Origin: Candidatus Pacearchaeota archaeon
GTDB taxonomy: Archaea; Nanobdellota; Nanobdellia; Pacearchaeales; GW2011-AR1
DNA: 13,579 nucleotides
Direction of reading: 5' to 3'
NCBI GenBank assembly: GCA_016181905.1
Contig: JACOYM010000076.1
Coordinates: forward strand, 1 to 13,579
Shown here piece after piece: positions 5,555 to 13,035 of this stretch. The notes under the pieces are model-generated. The model saw only the letters and a program-made list of their open reading frames with translations. It had not been told where the DNA came from and did no database searches. Made by a program: the position numbers and the translations under genes. How positions within the stretch are numbered: the stretch's first letter is position 1; each line of letters opens with the position of its first letter.

Positions 5555-6064
5555 ATGCTTGGCAATAAAGGATTAAATAAAAGAGCGGTAAGCGAAGTTG
5601 TAGCATATGTCTTGCTGATTGTAATATCATTGAGCATAGCAGGGATGATTTATGCGTGGCTGAGGTTTTATGTTCCAGGGCAAGAGCAAAAATGCCCTGA
5701 CAATGTTGCAATAGTGATAAAGGAGCATCTATGCACTGCTGAGAAGAATATAAACATCACTTTGCAGAATAAAGGATTGTTTAATTTAAGCGGCTTTTAT
5801 ATTTATATGAGCAATGAAACAGGGGCATTGCCTATACTTGAGCCAGCATTTAAATCTTCGAGCAGGACATTGAGCAACTCTGAAAGGGGTTATATGCTTT
5901 TTGAGTCGCCCCTTCTTCCTGGTGAAGAATTTAATATGGCTCTTTCATATTCCCTGAATAACAGGATAGAAGAGATTGAAATAGAGCCTTTCAGGTGGCA
6001 GGACAAAAAGGTTGTGCTGTGCAGGGACGCAATAATAAGGGAGAAGGCGCAGGGATGCGGGTAG
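5555..6064 (+). CDS. Archaeal type IV pilin-like protein
   Basis: The 169 residues begin with N-K-R-A11 then V-S-E-V-V-A-Y-V-L-L-I-V-I, very close to the conserved start of archaeal pilins and related surface proteins, where R-A-V-S-E-V precedes a hydrophobic helix (residues 12-36). Prepilin peptidase cleavage after A11 is predicted. The exterior domain is beta-rich, with an N-I-N-I-T-L-Q-N-K-G-L-F-N-L-S strand pair typical of this group's Ig-like fold. Four cysteines at 47, 60, 156 and 168 could give two disulfides. It sits 8 bp after the preceding pilin-like gene and its stop codon directly abuts the next ATG, so all three are presumably translated from one message. No clear Shine-Dalgarno precedes it. 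Confidence 0.82.
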   Translation: MLGNKGLNKRAVSEVVAYVLLIVISLSIAGMIYAWLRFYVPGQEQKCPDNVAIVIKEHLCTAEKNINITLQNKGLFNLSGFYIYMSNETGALPILEPAFKSSSRTLSNSERGYMLFESPLLPGEEFNMALSYSLNNRIEEIEIEPFRWQDKKVVLCRDAIIREKAQGCG

Positions 6065-6310
6065 ATGGCAAAAGAGAAAACAAATGAAAAAATAAGAGAA
6101 TTGAAAGGCGCAAATATGGATATTGATTTAACAACCGCCATGGGAAAAATTCATTGGAAACAGGATAAATGCCCTTGGAATAGTGCAGAGGATACAAATG
6201 AGCATAGGTGTGCAGTTAAAAATATTTCAATTTGCAGATATTTTAGGGGGATAAAACCATTAGATATTGTTCTTTGCGCTTATCCTGAAAAGAAAGAGCA
6301 AATCTTATAA
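6065..6310 (+). CDS. Small four-cysteine protein of the pilin-like operon
   Basis: The ATG follows the TAG of the pilin-like gene with no gap. The 81-residue product has a charged N-terminal helix and a compact cysteine-containing domain: C36-P-W-N, H47-R-C49, S-I-C57-R-Y-F-R-G and D-x-V-L-C71-A-Y-P, spacing C-x12-C-x7-C-x13-C. Regularly spaced cysteines with a histidine suggest a zinc site or iron-sulfur cluster in a cytoplasmic protein, since there is no signal peptide; a disulfide fold is the alternative. I know of no characterised family with this pattern. Its place at the end of the pilin-like operon hints at an assembly or regulatory task, but that is inference. Confidence 0.72.
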   Translation: MAKEKTNEKIRELKGANMDIDLTTAMGKIHWKQDKCPWNSAEDTNEHRCAVKNISICRYFRGIKPLDIVLCAYPEKKEQIL

Positions 6311-6326
6311 TACAAAAGTTTTATTT

Positions 6327-7223
6327 TCACATCCTCTCCAGAATCTTAATACGCTTATTTACATCAGGATGCGTTGAAAAAAGTTCAGAGAATTTTTTTC
6401 TGAATGGGTCTGACATGAACAATGGCGCGACTGCCTTGTTTATCCTTTTGGGATTTTCAGGAGCATGCTCATTTTTTATTTTTTCCAGCGCCTTTATCAG
6501 TCCAGTCGGATATCTTGTAAATTTTACAGAAGAGGCGTCTGCAGCATACTCTCTTTTTCTGCTTATGGCAAACTGGACCAGCTGGGTTAATATTGGAGCA
6601 AGGATTGCAAGGGCTATTGCCACCAGCATGAGAATTGCATTTCCTTTGCCTCTTTCATCACTTCTGCCATACCATAAACCTCTTAAGAATATCTGCGAGA
6701 TTATGGCAATCATGCCGATAAGGATTGCTGTTAATGTCATAAACCTTATGTCAAAATTTGCAATATGCGAAAGCTCATGCCCCAAAACACCCTCTAATTC
6801 CTGCTTGTTCAATTTTTTCAGGGCTCCTGTTGTCACGCAAATCACAGAATGCTGCGGGTCTCTGCCTGTTGCAAATGCATTTATCTGCTCGCTTTGCATT
6901 ACATATATTTGAGGCATTGGCATTCCTGAAGCAATAGTTAATCCCTCGACAGAATTATACAACTGCCTGTGTTCTGAAGGGTTGGCTTTTTTTGCGCCAA
7001 CGCTTGCAAGAGCAACCTTGTCTGAGTTATAATATCCAAAGATAATATAGGAGATTGAGAATATTATTGAAATAATCATTATGAAAAAGAAATAGCCCGG
7101 GTCAAATGCCAAGCTGATAACATATCCAAGCAGCAATAAAACTATGAAAACAATTCCTATCAGCAATACAGATTTTGCCTTGTTCCTCTGAATCTGGTCG
7201 TGAAAGCTTATTCTGTCAATCAT
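6327..7223 (-). CDS. htpX: HtpX-family membrane zinc metalloprotease
   Basis: This 298-residue protein is complete and typical of HtpX (M48B). It has two N-terminal membrane segments (about 18-40 and 43-63), then the protease domain with A-F-A-T-G-R-D-P-x-x-S-V-I-C-V-T-T-G and the zinc motif H149-E-L-S-H153, with E225 in R-E-Y-A-A-D as the third ligand. Two further hydrophobic segments lie at about 160-182 and 195-220, and the family ending L-F-S-T-H-P-D-V-N-K-R-I. The enzyme degrades damaged membrane proteins from the cytoplasmic side. It converges on the pilin-like operon with only 16 bp between stops. A TATA box 25.5 bp from the ATG supports this start and a leaderless message. Confidence 0.95.
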   Translation of the reverse strand: MIDRISFHDQIQRNKAKSVLLIGIVFIVLLLLGYVISLAFDPGYFFFIMIISIIFSISYIIFGYYNSDKVALASVGAKKANPSEHRQLYNSVEGLTIASGMPMPQIYVMQSEQINAFATGRDPQHSVICVTTGALKKLNKQELEGVLGHELSHIANFDIRFMTLTAILIGMIAIISQIFLRGLWYGRSDERGKGNAILMLVAIALAILAPILTQLVQFAISRKREYAADASSVKFTRYPTGLIKALEKIKNEHAPENPKRINKAVAPLFMSDPFRKKFSELFSTHPDVNKRIKILERM

Positions 7224-7243
7224 GATAATAGAAAGAATGAGAG

Positions 7244-7253
7244 GTTTATAAAG
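7244..7253 (-). promoter_or_regulatory. TATA box for htpX
   Basis: CTTTATAAAC on the minus strand, core TTTATAAA at 7245-7252, has its centre exactly 25.5 bp from the htpX ATG. Between it and the trpS stop (7254-7378) I see only AT-rich DNA with stray TATA-like words and no gene. Confidence 0.6.
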
Positions 7254-7378
7254 TTTTTAGAAATAAATTTGCAGAGAATTATTGTTTTATATGAATTGTA
7301 TGTTATTAGCAGCCATGTATATGTTAAAAGAATACATAATATATAAACCTGTTTTTTGGAGCATATATAAATTTTGAA

Positions 7379-8539
7379 CTAATCTTTCAAAACAAATTTC
7401 TCAATCTGCTTTTCTGCCTGCCCTCTTCTTTTCTGATGCTCTTTCAGGAATGCATTTATCTTTTCAATCAGAATTTCTTTCAACTCAGAAGTCAAAAGCT
7501 TTCCGCTTTTGTAATCATCATGAATCTTCTGAAGTTTTTTGTCATCTGGCTCAAAAAACATCTTCAGATACTGGAAGGAAACATCTATATCAGGATTGCC
7601 GCCTTTCTGCCTGTGCTCTGCAATTGTCGGCTGCCCTCCTGAAAAAGCATATTTCTTGATTTTTGTTTCAACTTCTTCTGGAGAGTCTGTCATAAATATT
7701 GCCCCTTCTTTAGATGAATCCATTTTTCCTGCAATTCCTGTCAGTGGTGGGATAAATGAGCACTGAATTGAAGCTGGCTTGTAATGTCCTAACTTTGGCA
7801 GGATATCCCTTGTCAATCTGAAATGAGGGTCCTGGTCAACTGCATGAGGAATTAGGCAGGGTATTTTCTTGCCTTTCAAAACAGATGGTAAAAATGCAGG
7901 AACAGCCTGCATTGCAGTGTAAAATATTTCCCCTATGTTTGCTTCATTATCAAAGCCAAAAGATGACTTAACCATCGAAAAGGTTATTTTCTTGGCAACC
8001 TTGCACGCCTCCGGATACATTAAGTTAGCGTGTTTTGTGTCAATTAAAAAATGTGTTTTTTTCTCATCAAAGCCCAATGCAATAACATCGAGCATATTGT
8101 CTTTCAGGTATTCCTGAACTTTCTCATAGCTTATATCTTTAAACAAAAATTTTTCTTCATTAGGGAACTGGAACCACAATTCCACATCAAATTTGTCCTG
8201 CAGCCATTTTGTAAACTCCCATACAAAAATATGCCCTATATGAATTAGTCCGGAAGGCGCCCTGCCTGTGTACAAAAAAAATTTATTTCCTTTTTCATAT
8301 TCATCAAGAAGCCAGTTTAAGTCGCGGTGGGCAAAGAACAACCCTCTCCTTAACATTGGATGTAACTCACCAGTATGTTTTTTTATTCTCTCAAGAAGCT
8401 TATTGTCTATTTTAGAAACCCCAAACTCCTTAACCAGCTTTTCATAATCAATCTCCCCCTTGACTTCCCAAGGGGTTATCTTGAACTCCTGGGATTTGCC
8501 ATCTTTTTCTTTCACTTCTTTGCTCTCTTTTTTTACCAT
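7379..8539 (-). CDS. trpS: Tryptophanyl-tRNA synthetase (archaeal/eukaryotic type)
   Basis: This 386-residue class Ic synthetase charges tRNA-Trp. Signatures are complete: T-G-R-A-P-S-G-L then H100-I-G-H103, I-P-H-A-V-D-Q-D-P-H-F-R (229-241), K272-M-D-S-S276 as the KMSKS loop, and the block A-F-S-G-G-Q-x-T-I-x-E-H-R-x-x-G-G-N-x-D-I-D-V-S-F. The last block and the KM-[SD]-[SA]-S form are typical of archaeal and eukaryotic TrpRS rather than bacterial ones, an important sign that the host is an archaeon. A lysine/glutamate-rich tail of about 20 residues precedes the conserved core; the start is supported by a TATA box 26-27 bp upstream of the ATG. It lies divergent to the receptor-like gene and 155 bp upstream of htpX, which has its own promoter. 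Confidence 0.96.
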   Translation of the reverse strand: MVKKESKEVKEKDGKSQEFKITPWEVKGEIDYEKLVKEFGVSKIDNKLLERIKKHTGELHPMLRRGLFFAHRDLNWLLDEYEKGNKFFLYTGRAPSGLIHIGHIFVWEFTKWLQDKFDVELWFQFPNEEKFLFKDISYEKVQEYLKDNMLDVIALGFDEKKTHFLIDTKHANLMYPEACKVAKKITFSMVKSSFGFDNEANIGEIFYTAMQAVPAFLPSVLKGKKIPCLIPHAVDQDPHFRLTRDILPKLGHYKPASIQCSFIPPLTGIAGKMDSSKEGAIFMTDSPEEVETKIKKYAFSGGQPTIAEHRQKGGNPDIDVSFQYLKMFFEPDDKKLQKIHDDYKSGKLLTSELKEILIEKINAFLKEHQKRRGQAEKQIEKFVLKD

Positions 8540-8560
8540 AAATAGAATAAAAATAGGATT

Positions 8561-8571
8561 GTATTTAAATC
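8561..8571 (-). promoter_or_regulatory. TATA box for trpS
   Basis: GATTTAAATAC on the minus strand lies 26-27 bp before the trpS ATG, predicting a leaderless or nearly leaderless transcript. Confidence 0.55.
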
Positions 8572-8604
8572 TATCTTTAGGAATATATATCTCAGTTACT
8601 AAAA

Positions 8605-8617
8605 AGATTTAAATATA
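8605..8617 (+). promoter_or_regulatory. Promoter region and Shine-Dalgarno of the receptor-like gene
   Basis: AGATTTAAATATA is preceded by an A-rich BRE-like stretch; a second TATA word (AATATATAT) sits at 8582-8590. GAGGAG at 8637-8642, five bases before the ATG at 8648, is a strong Shine-Dalgarno, so a leadered transcript is expected. The upstream TATA word fits that better, because the nearer one would start the message within the Shine-Dalgarno. Confidence 0.45.
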
Positions 8618-8647
8618 TGCTTCTTATCCTAATCAAGAGGAGAAAAA

Positions 8648-10726
8648 ATGAAAAAAGGGAGATTCTTTGCATTAAGCATATTTTGCGTATTTTTATTCCT
8701 GATGATTGTGGCAATTTCTGCTGTATCGGCAGAAATCATGCTTAATCAGCCGGGCGAGGTTTATAATTTAGATGACGAGCTTTTTGTTTCAGCTGCATTG
8801 AAAAGCCCAGCAGACTCCAGCGGCTTGTTCAGGATGTCCTTGCTATGCAATGCCAATGAGAAGGATTTCTACATAAGCCCTGCAAAGCTCTCTGCGAGTA
8901 TAGAGAAGAAATTTGAGACATATCTGCCATTAAGCAACTCCTTCCTTGAAGGAGACAGGGGAAGGTGCAGGGTTACAGCAAGATACTTGAGCGAGAGCGC
9001 AGAGACAATAGGCTTTGAGCTAACAGACAGAATAGATGCAACATTAAAAATGAATAAAAGCATCTTAGATCCCGGGGAGGGCATTCTTATCGAGGGAGAG
9101 GCAATCAAGGCAAACAAAAAAGCAGCAGAGGGATATGCCCAGCTGTCTGTTATAGGCACAAACATTTCTGCCGGGAAGGCTGTTGAAAGGGGAAAATTCA
9201 CAATAAATTTTTCCATGCCTGAAAATTCCAAGGCAGGGGCATATGCAGTTGCAATAAATGTTTATGAAAAAGACAGCCAGGGAGGCATATCAAACCAGGG
9301 CGCAGCAACAGCCAGCATAACGATAAAACAGATTCTGACAAATATAGAGATAGTAATGGAAAAGCAGGATTATATGCCTGGGGAGAATTTGAGCATAAAG
9401 CCTGTTTTGTACGACCAGGCAGATGAGATAATCGACAGCGAGATAAGCCTAAGCATAATTGATGTAAATGGCAATGGCATTCTCGAGCAGCTGGTGAAAA
9501 GCGGAGAGGAGATATTATTTCCTTTGGCAAAGAACTCAACTCCTGGCGGATGGAAGGCAATAACAAAGGCATATGGCAGGGAGAAAGAAAAGGTATTTTT
9601 TATCAAGGAGAATGAAGAGGCTTTATTTGATATTCAAGGCAATCTTCTTAAGGTGGCAAATACAGGAAATGTTCCTTACAGAAAGAATATTGAGATTAAG
9701 ATAGGCAATCAGACAGAGATAATACAGCCAGATATTAATGTTGGGGAAAGCAGGATATATGAGCTTGAGGCTCCTGACGGGGAGTATGAGATTATTGTGA
9801 ATGACGGCACAAATTCAATCCAGAAAACCTCTTATCTAACTGGAAATGTGATAGGTGTAAATGAATTGACAGCGATTAAAGACATATTTTCAAAACATCC
9901 TATGGTGTGGGCATTCTTGGTGTTAATTATGGGCATGTTTGTCTTTATTACAGGAAGAAGGATGATAAAGGATAGGGTAACAATAGCGACAGAGCCTGTG
10001 TTCAAGGAAAAGGGATTTATGAAAGTGAAGCCAAAGGCTGATGAAGGTGTTAGAAAGATATCAGCGGGGCAGGGGCAAAGGGCTGTCTTAAAAAAGCCAG
10101 TAAGAGAGGCAGAGCCGGGCCTTGTGGAGCATGGAACAAGGGAGGATGCATGCATTGCAGTTGTAAAGATAAATAATTATGAGCAGATAAAAAAAATAGC
10201 TGAGGCGAACAAAGCCATAACAGGCATCGCAGATATTGCAAATAAAAAAAAGGCTGCTGTGTATAATTCACCAGAGCATATACTGCTGGTTTTATCCCCT
10301 ATGCTAACAAGAACATTCAAGAATGATGCAAGCATGGTAAAGATTGCGTCAAGGATTTCCAGTGCATTGAATGAGTATAACAGAAAAGCCAGGGATAAGA
10401 TAGAGTATGGTATAGGGATTAACTCGGGCGCTATAATCTCAAGGATTGAGAATGGCATATTGAAGTTTACAAGCCTTGGAAATGCGCTTGCCTTGGCGAA
10501 GAAGATTGCTGATGCTGCAAAGAATGATGTGTTGTTAAGCAGAATAACATCTCACAATGCAATGGCAGAGGTAAAGACAGAAAAGAAGAATATTCAGGGG
10601 CTGGATGTTTATTCTATAAACAGGATTGTTGAAAGGGAAGAAAACAAGGAATTCATACAGAAATTCATGCAAAGGCAGAAGGAGAGGGAAGGCTTGGATG
10701 AAAAGCTGCAGAGAGAGCCATTCTAA
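8648..10726 (+). CDS. Receptor-like membrane protein: extracellular beta domains, one TM, cytoplasmic degenerate cyclase-like domain
   Basis: This 692-residue protein has a signal peptide (residues 1-28, likely cleavage after A-V-S-A), an extracellular region to about 415 made of several beta-rich, probably Ig-like units, one membrane helix (418-436), a basic linker, and a cytoplasmic domain at about 499-662. That last domain resembles class III nucleotide cyclases: G588-I-G-I-N-S-G, then K-F-T-S-L-G-N-A-L-A-L-A-K-K-I-A matching the 'Y-T-x-x-G-D-x-V-N-L-A-x-R-x' region, V-L-L-S and I-Q-G-L-D-V-Y-S-I. The usual metal-binding aspartates are not seen: the first position falls in A-V-V-K-I-N-N-Y, the second region reads A-A-V-Y-N-S-P, and G-D becomes G-N. 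It therefore looks like a sensor with a non-catalytic nucleotide or protein-binding module. It overlaps the next gene by 29 bp. Its GC content is visibly higher than that of the toxin-antitoxin region. Family membership of the C-terminus is an inference from motif order. Confidence 0.8.
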   Translation: MKKGRFFALSIFCVFLFLMIVAISAVSAEIMLNQPGEVYNLDDELFVSAALKSPADSSGLFRMSLLCNANEKDFYISPAKLSASIEKKFETYLPLSNSFLEGDRGRCRVTARYLSESAETIGFELTDRIDATLKMNKSILDPGEGILIEGEAIKANKKAAEGYAQLSVIGTNISAGKAVERGKFTINFSMPENSKAGAYAVAINVYEKDSQGGISNQGAATASITIKQILTNIEIVMEKQDYMPGENLSIKPVLYDQADEIIDSEISLSIIDVNGNGILEQLVKSGEEILFPLAKNSTPGGWKAITKAYGREKEKVFFIKENEEALFDIQGNLLKVANTGNVPYRKNIEIKIGNQTEIIQPDINVGESRIYELEAPDGEYEIIVNDGTNSIQKTSYLTGNVIGVNELTAIKDIFSKHPMVWAFLVLIMGMFVFITGRRMIKDRVTIATEPVFKEKGFMKVKPKADEGVRKISAGQGQRAVLKKPVREAEPGLVEHGTREDACIAVVKINNYEQIKKIAEANKAITGIADIANKKKAAVYNSPEHILLVLSPMLTRTFKNDASMVKIASRISSALNEYNRKARDKIEYGIGINSGAIISRIENGILKFTSLGNALALAKKIADAAKNDVLLSRITSHNAMAEVKTEKKNIQGLDVYSINRIVEREENKEFIQKFMQRQKEREGLDEKLQREPF

Positions 10727-11372
10727 TAATTTCAAGCTTATCATGCTTGATTTTGACGGCACAATTGTTGATACAAAGAAGCTGTATTATTCTTCTATAC
10801 TCAGAGAATTGAAAAAAGCAGGCCATCACAGCGGGCAGGCAGAGAAAAGGCTTATAGCAAATCTTGGAATGAGGCTGCCTGAGCTTCTCAAAAGGATTGG
10901 CGTAAAAAACAAGAAAAAGGTAGAAATAATCAAGGGCAAAATAAACAATTATGTAATAAAAAATTCAGAAAATATCAAGAGATGCTCGCATGTTGATGCA
11001 ATCAAGAATTTAAAAAAAGATTTTCATGTCGTGGTTATTTCAAACTCTGTAAGATCATTTATCAGAAAAATTGCAAGGAGATTAAGGATTGAAAGCTATT
11101 TTTCCCGCATCATTGGAGGCGAGAGTTTTGTTGACAAGGCAAAAATGTTCAAAAGTTTATTTATGGAATATAGGATAAAGCCGCATGACGCAGTTTATGT
11201 CGGCGACAGGGCGTATGACGCAATTGTTGCAAGAAAGGCAGGATGCAAGAGCATTATTATAGCAAACACATGCAGCTGGAATTCCCTGCCGGACATCATG
11301 AAGGCAAAGCCGGATTATGTTGCTGGAAGCCTGAAAGGGCTGAAGAAAGTTCTTGCAAGGCAAGGAAGATAG
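10698..11372 (+). CDS. HAD-superfamily phosphatase (phosphoglycolate-phosphatase-like)
   Basis: I start at the ATG at 10698 (224 residues). It keeps the first beta strand F-K-L-I-M-L before the catalytic motif, and a purine-rich GGAGAGGGAAGG lies just upstream; the earlier in-frame ATG at 10626 adds only basic residues translated from inside the upstream gene. All four HAD motifs are visible: D18-F-D20-G-T-I-V-D (nucleophile and acid), V-V-V-I-S-N-S (motif II), a lysine in F-V-D-K-A-K-M-F (motif III) and V-G-D-R-A-Y-D (motif IV). A helical cap lies between motifs I and II, as in the PGP-like subgroup. The substrate is unknown. The 29-bp overlap with the receptor-like gene implies translational coupling. 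Confidence 0.88.
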   Translation: MKSCRESHSNNFKLIMLDFDGTIVDTKKLYYSSILRELKKAGHHSGQAEKRLIANLGMRLPELLKRIGVKNKKKVEIIKGKINNYVIKNSENIKRCSHVDAIKNLKKDFHVVVISNSVRSFIRKIARRLRIESYFSRIIGGESFVDKAKMFKSLFMEYRIKPHDAVYVGDRAYDAIVARKAGCKSIIIANTCSWNSLPDIMKAKPDYVAGSLKGLKKVLARQGR

Positions 11373-11459
11373 CATTTGGCGATGAAGACAAGAGGGATTA
11401 TAAAAAACAGCAATGAGAGTATAAGTAACTTTATTGGTTAAGTTCTATGGTTACACAAA

Positions 11460-11978
11460 TTATAATGCCTTCATCACCGCATTCACAACCGCATGCCTTA
11501 CATCCCTGTCATTCTTTTCAAGCTCGCCGAATAAAATATTTATTTCTTTCTGCATTTTATTCTCTTTTCTCTTGATGCTGCCTTTTATCCCCTTCAGCCC
11601 TGCATAAAGCATTATCTCCTTGTCTGAAGTAAAATACAGGGGGAACCCCCAGGTTTTTGTTTTTGGCAAGAGTTTTTTCAATGCGGGGATGTTTTTTGCC
11701 ATAATGCCCGATATTATTTCTGCTGAAAAATCATCCAGATTTTTAATGCCAGCAGAGTTTTTTGATTTTCTGTTTGTCTTTATTTTATTTGAGATTATTT
11801 CCAGAATTTTATGCCTCACATCATTCTCGCCTCCGGCAATGCTGGAGAGGCTCATTTCATACTTTCTTATCGTCTTCAAGATTTTTTTCTCAAAATACCC
11901 CGCAAAGCACTTCTTGCACAGCCTTGACTTGTTTGTAAATTCATAAACAGGTTGTGTTTTGCATTTTTGGCATGACAT
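11460..11978 (-). CDS. Shortened TtuA/Ncs6-like protein with decayed PP-loop
   Basis: This 172-residue protein keeps the two ends of a TtuA/Ncs6-type tRNA 2-thiolation enzyme. The N-terminus has the zinc finger C3-x2-C6 and C21-x2-C24-F followed by F-E-K-K-I-L-K-T-I-R-K-Y. The C-terminal part has N80-L-D-D-F-S-A, matching the family's N-L-D-D-E-A helix, and P-L-Y-F-T-S-D-K-E-I-M-L-Y-A-G-L-K-G-I. Where the family has S-G-G-K-D-S it reads A48-G-G-E-N-D, and about 70-80 residues holding the rest of the ATP site and catalytic cysteines are absent; the second, C-terminal zinc finger is missing too. So it cannot act alone as an ATP-dependent thiolase; a tRNA-binding or partner role is inferred. It lies 24 bp after the PP-loop gene in the same operon. 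The frame is open throughout, so this is not a fresh frameshift. Confidence 0.75.
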   Translation of the reverse strand: MSCQKCKTQPVYEFTNKSRLCKKCFAGYFEKKILKTIRKYEMSLSSIAGGENDVRHKILEIISNKIKTNRKSKNSAGIKNLDDFSAEIISGIMAKNIPALKKLLPKTKTWGFPLYFTSDKEIMLYAGLKGIKGSIKRKENKMQKEINILFGELEKNDRDVRHAVVNAVMKAL

Positions 11979-12002
11979 TTTTTATTTTGCTCTCTTTTAA
12001 TT

Positions 12003-13016
12003 TTATTTTTTTGATTCAATAATTTTTATCTCTTTGATTTCGTGCTTTGAGTATTTCTGTATAAGCTCTTTTGCTTTTTCAATAAGCTCTTTATTATTCT
12101 TATTGTCTTTTGCATCTTTGACAAAGGCGCTTGGCCCGGGCTGTTGTGGAATAAGAAGAATGCCTTTTATTTTGGCTTCCTTGGCTATCAGCTCAATCTC
12201 CTTGTTTTCTTTTTCATTCCTGCCGAGAATAATCTTTCCGTTGTAAAACTGCCTGCCAATCTTAAGCAGCTTAATGTCTCCTTCAGATATTTTATTTTCA
12301 TTTTCAAGAAATGTTTTTATCCTCTCTGTCAGTTCTTTTTCGCATAAAAGGCATCCTCCTGCAGGAGACGGATAATCTATTTTGTATTTCTTAGCCAATT
12401 CAATTTGTTTTTTTCTCTGCCTTCCCTGAATGTCAAAAAATCCTTCCCTGTCAAGCAGTTTTAATCTTTCAAGCTCTGTTTCTGGCAGGAGCTTTGCGCT
12501 CAAAGGGCGAAGAAGTTTTCCTTTTAATCCTGATTTATTCTCAATTATGTCCATTGCCTTTTTTCTCTGTGACATCGGCCTTTCGCCAATGACTTCTCCA
12601 GTAGCTATAATATCAAATCCATCTTTTTCCATGATTTCTTTTGCCTTCTTGAACATGAAAATTCTGCAGTCTATGCACGGATTTATTCCTGCTCCATAGC
12701 CGTACCTTGGGCTTCTTATCAAGTCCAAATACTCGACAAGCAGTTTTCCTTTAGTGCAGTCTATAACCCTCAATTTAATTCCTTCTTTCTGGCAGAACCT
12801 AAAAACGCAATATTTATCAGCGCAGCAGCCCTCGCCGAAAGGCAAAAGAAACAGCAATGCCTCCATGTCATCCTTCCCAGCCTGCTCCTGCATAATCCTG
12901 CATGCCAATCTGCTGTCCAATCCTCCTGACAGCAAGACAAGGGCTTTAACTTTTCTGGCTTTTGGATTTTGTTTCTTTGTGTTTTGTTTTGCTTTTTCTT
13001 TTAAACTTTTCTTCAT
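12003..13016 (-). CDS. PP-loop tRNA-thiolation family enzyme with NFACT-R-like C-terminus
   Basis: This 337-residue protein has a basic N-terminal tail (1-22), then a PP-loop S30-G-G-L-D-S35 that activates tRNA uridine by adenylation in MnmA/ThiI-type enzymes. Other family blocks are R-Y-G-Y-G-A-G-I-N-P-C114-I-D-C117-R, A-T-G-E-V-I-G-E-R-P-M-S-Q-R, L-L-R-P-L-S-A-K-L-L-P-E-T, and S-P-A-G-G-C222-L-L-C225. The cysteines are candidates for persulfide or metal binding. After residue 245 it resembles the NFACT-R (DUF814) RNA-binding domain: G-R-N-E-K-E-N, then P-G-P-S-A-F-V. Such proteins are usually annotated as thiouridylases; the exact target uridine is unknown. The neighbouring TtuA-like fragment supports a tRNA modification role. 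The TATA box centred at 13041.5 puts the transcript start at this ATG. Confidence 0.85.
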   Translation of the reverse strand: MKKSLKEKAKQNTKKQNPKARKVKALVLLSGGLDSRLACRIMQEQAGKDDMEALLFLLPFGEGCCADKYCVFRFCQKEGIKLRVIDCTKGKLLVEYLDLIRSPRYGYGAGINPCIDCRIFMFKKAKEIMEKDGFDIIATGEVIGERPMSQRKKAMDIIENKSGLKGKLLRPLSAKLLPETELERLKLLDREGFFDIQGRQRKKQIELAKKYKIDYPSPAGGCLLCEKELTERIKTFLENENKISEGDIKLLKIGRQFYNGKIILGRNEKENKEIELIAKEAKIKGILLIPQQPGPSAFVKDAKDNKNNKELIEKAKELIQKYSKHEIKEIKIIESKK

Positions 13017-13035
13017 AGATAAGCTTAGAAATAAA

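Noticed and set aside
6415..6912. 165-codon open frame on the plus strand
   Set aside because: It lies wholly antisense to htpX, whose protein matches its family end to end; the antisense product shows no coherent domain and merely mirrors the hydrophobic coding pattern.
8869..9572. Two open frames of 120 and 124 codons on the minus strand
   Set aside because: Both are antisense to the receptor-like gene and have no promoter, Shine-Dalgarno or recognisable domain.
10626..10697. Upstream in-frame ATG extending the HAD phosphatase by 24 residues
   Set aside because: The extension is translated from inside the receptor-like gene, is almost entirely basic and does not resemble a HAD N-terminus; the ATG at 10698 has a purine-rich Shine-Dalgarno-like sequence before it.
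11373..11459. Possible extra gene or hairpin terminator between the convergent HAD and TtuA-like genes
   Set aside because: The 87 bp contain no credible start with a continuous frame, no strong stem and no long T run.
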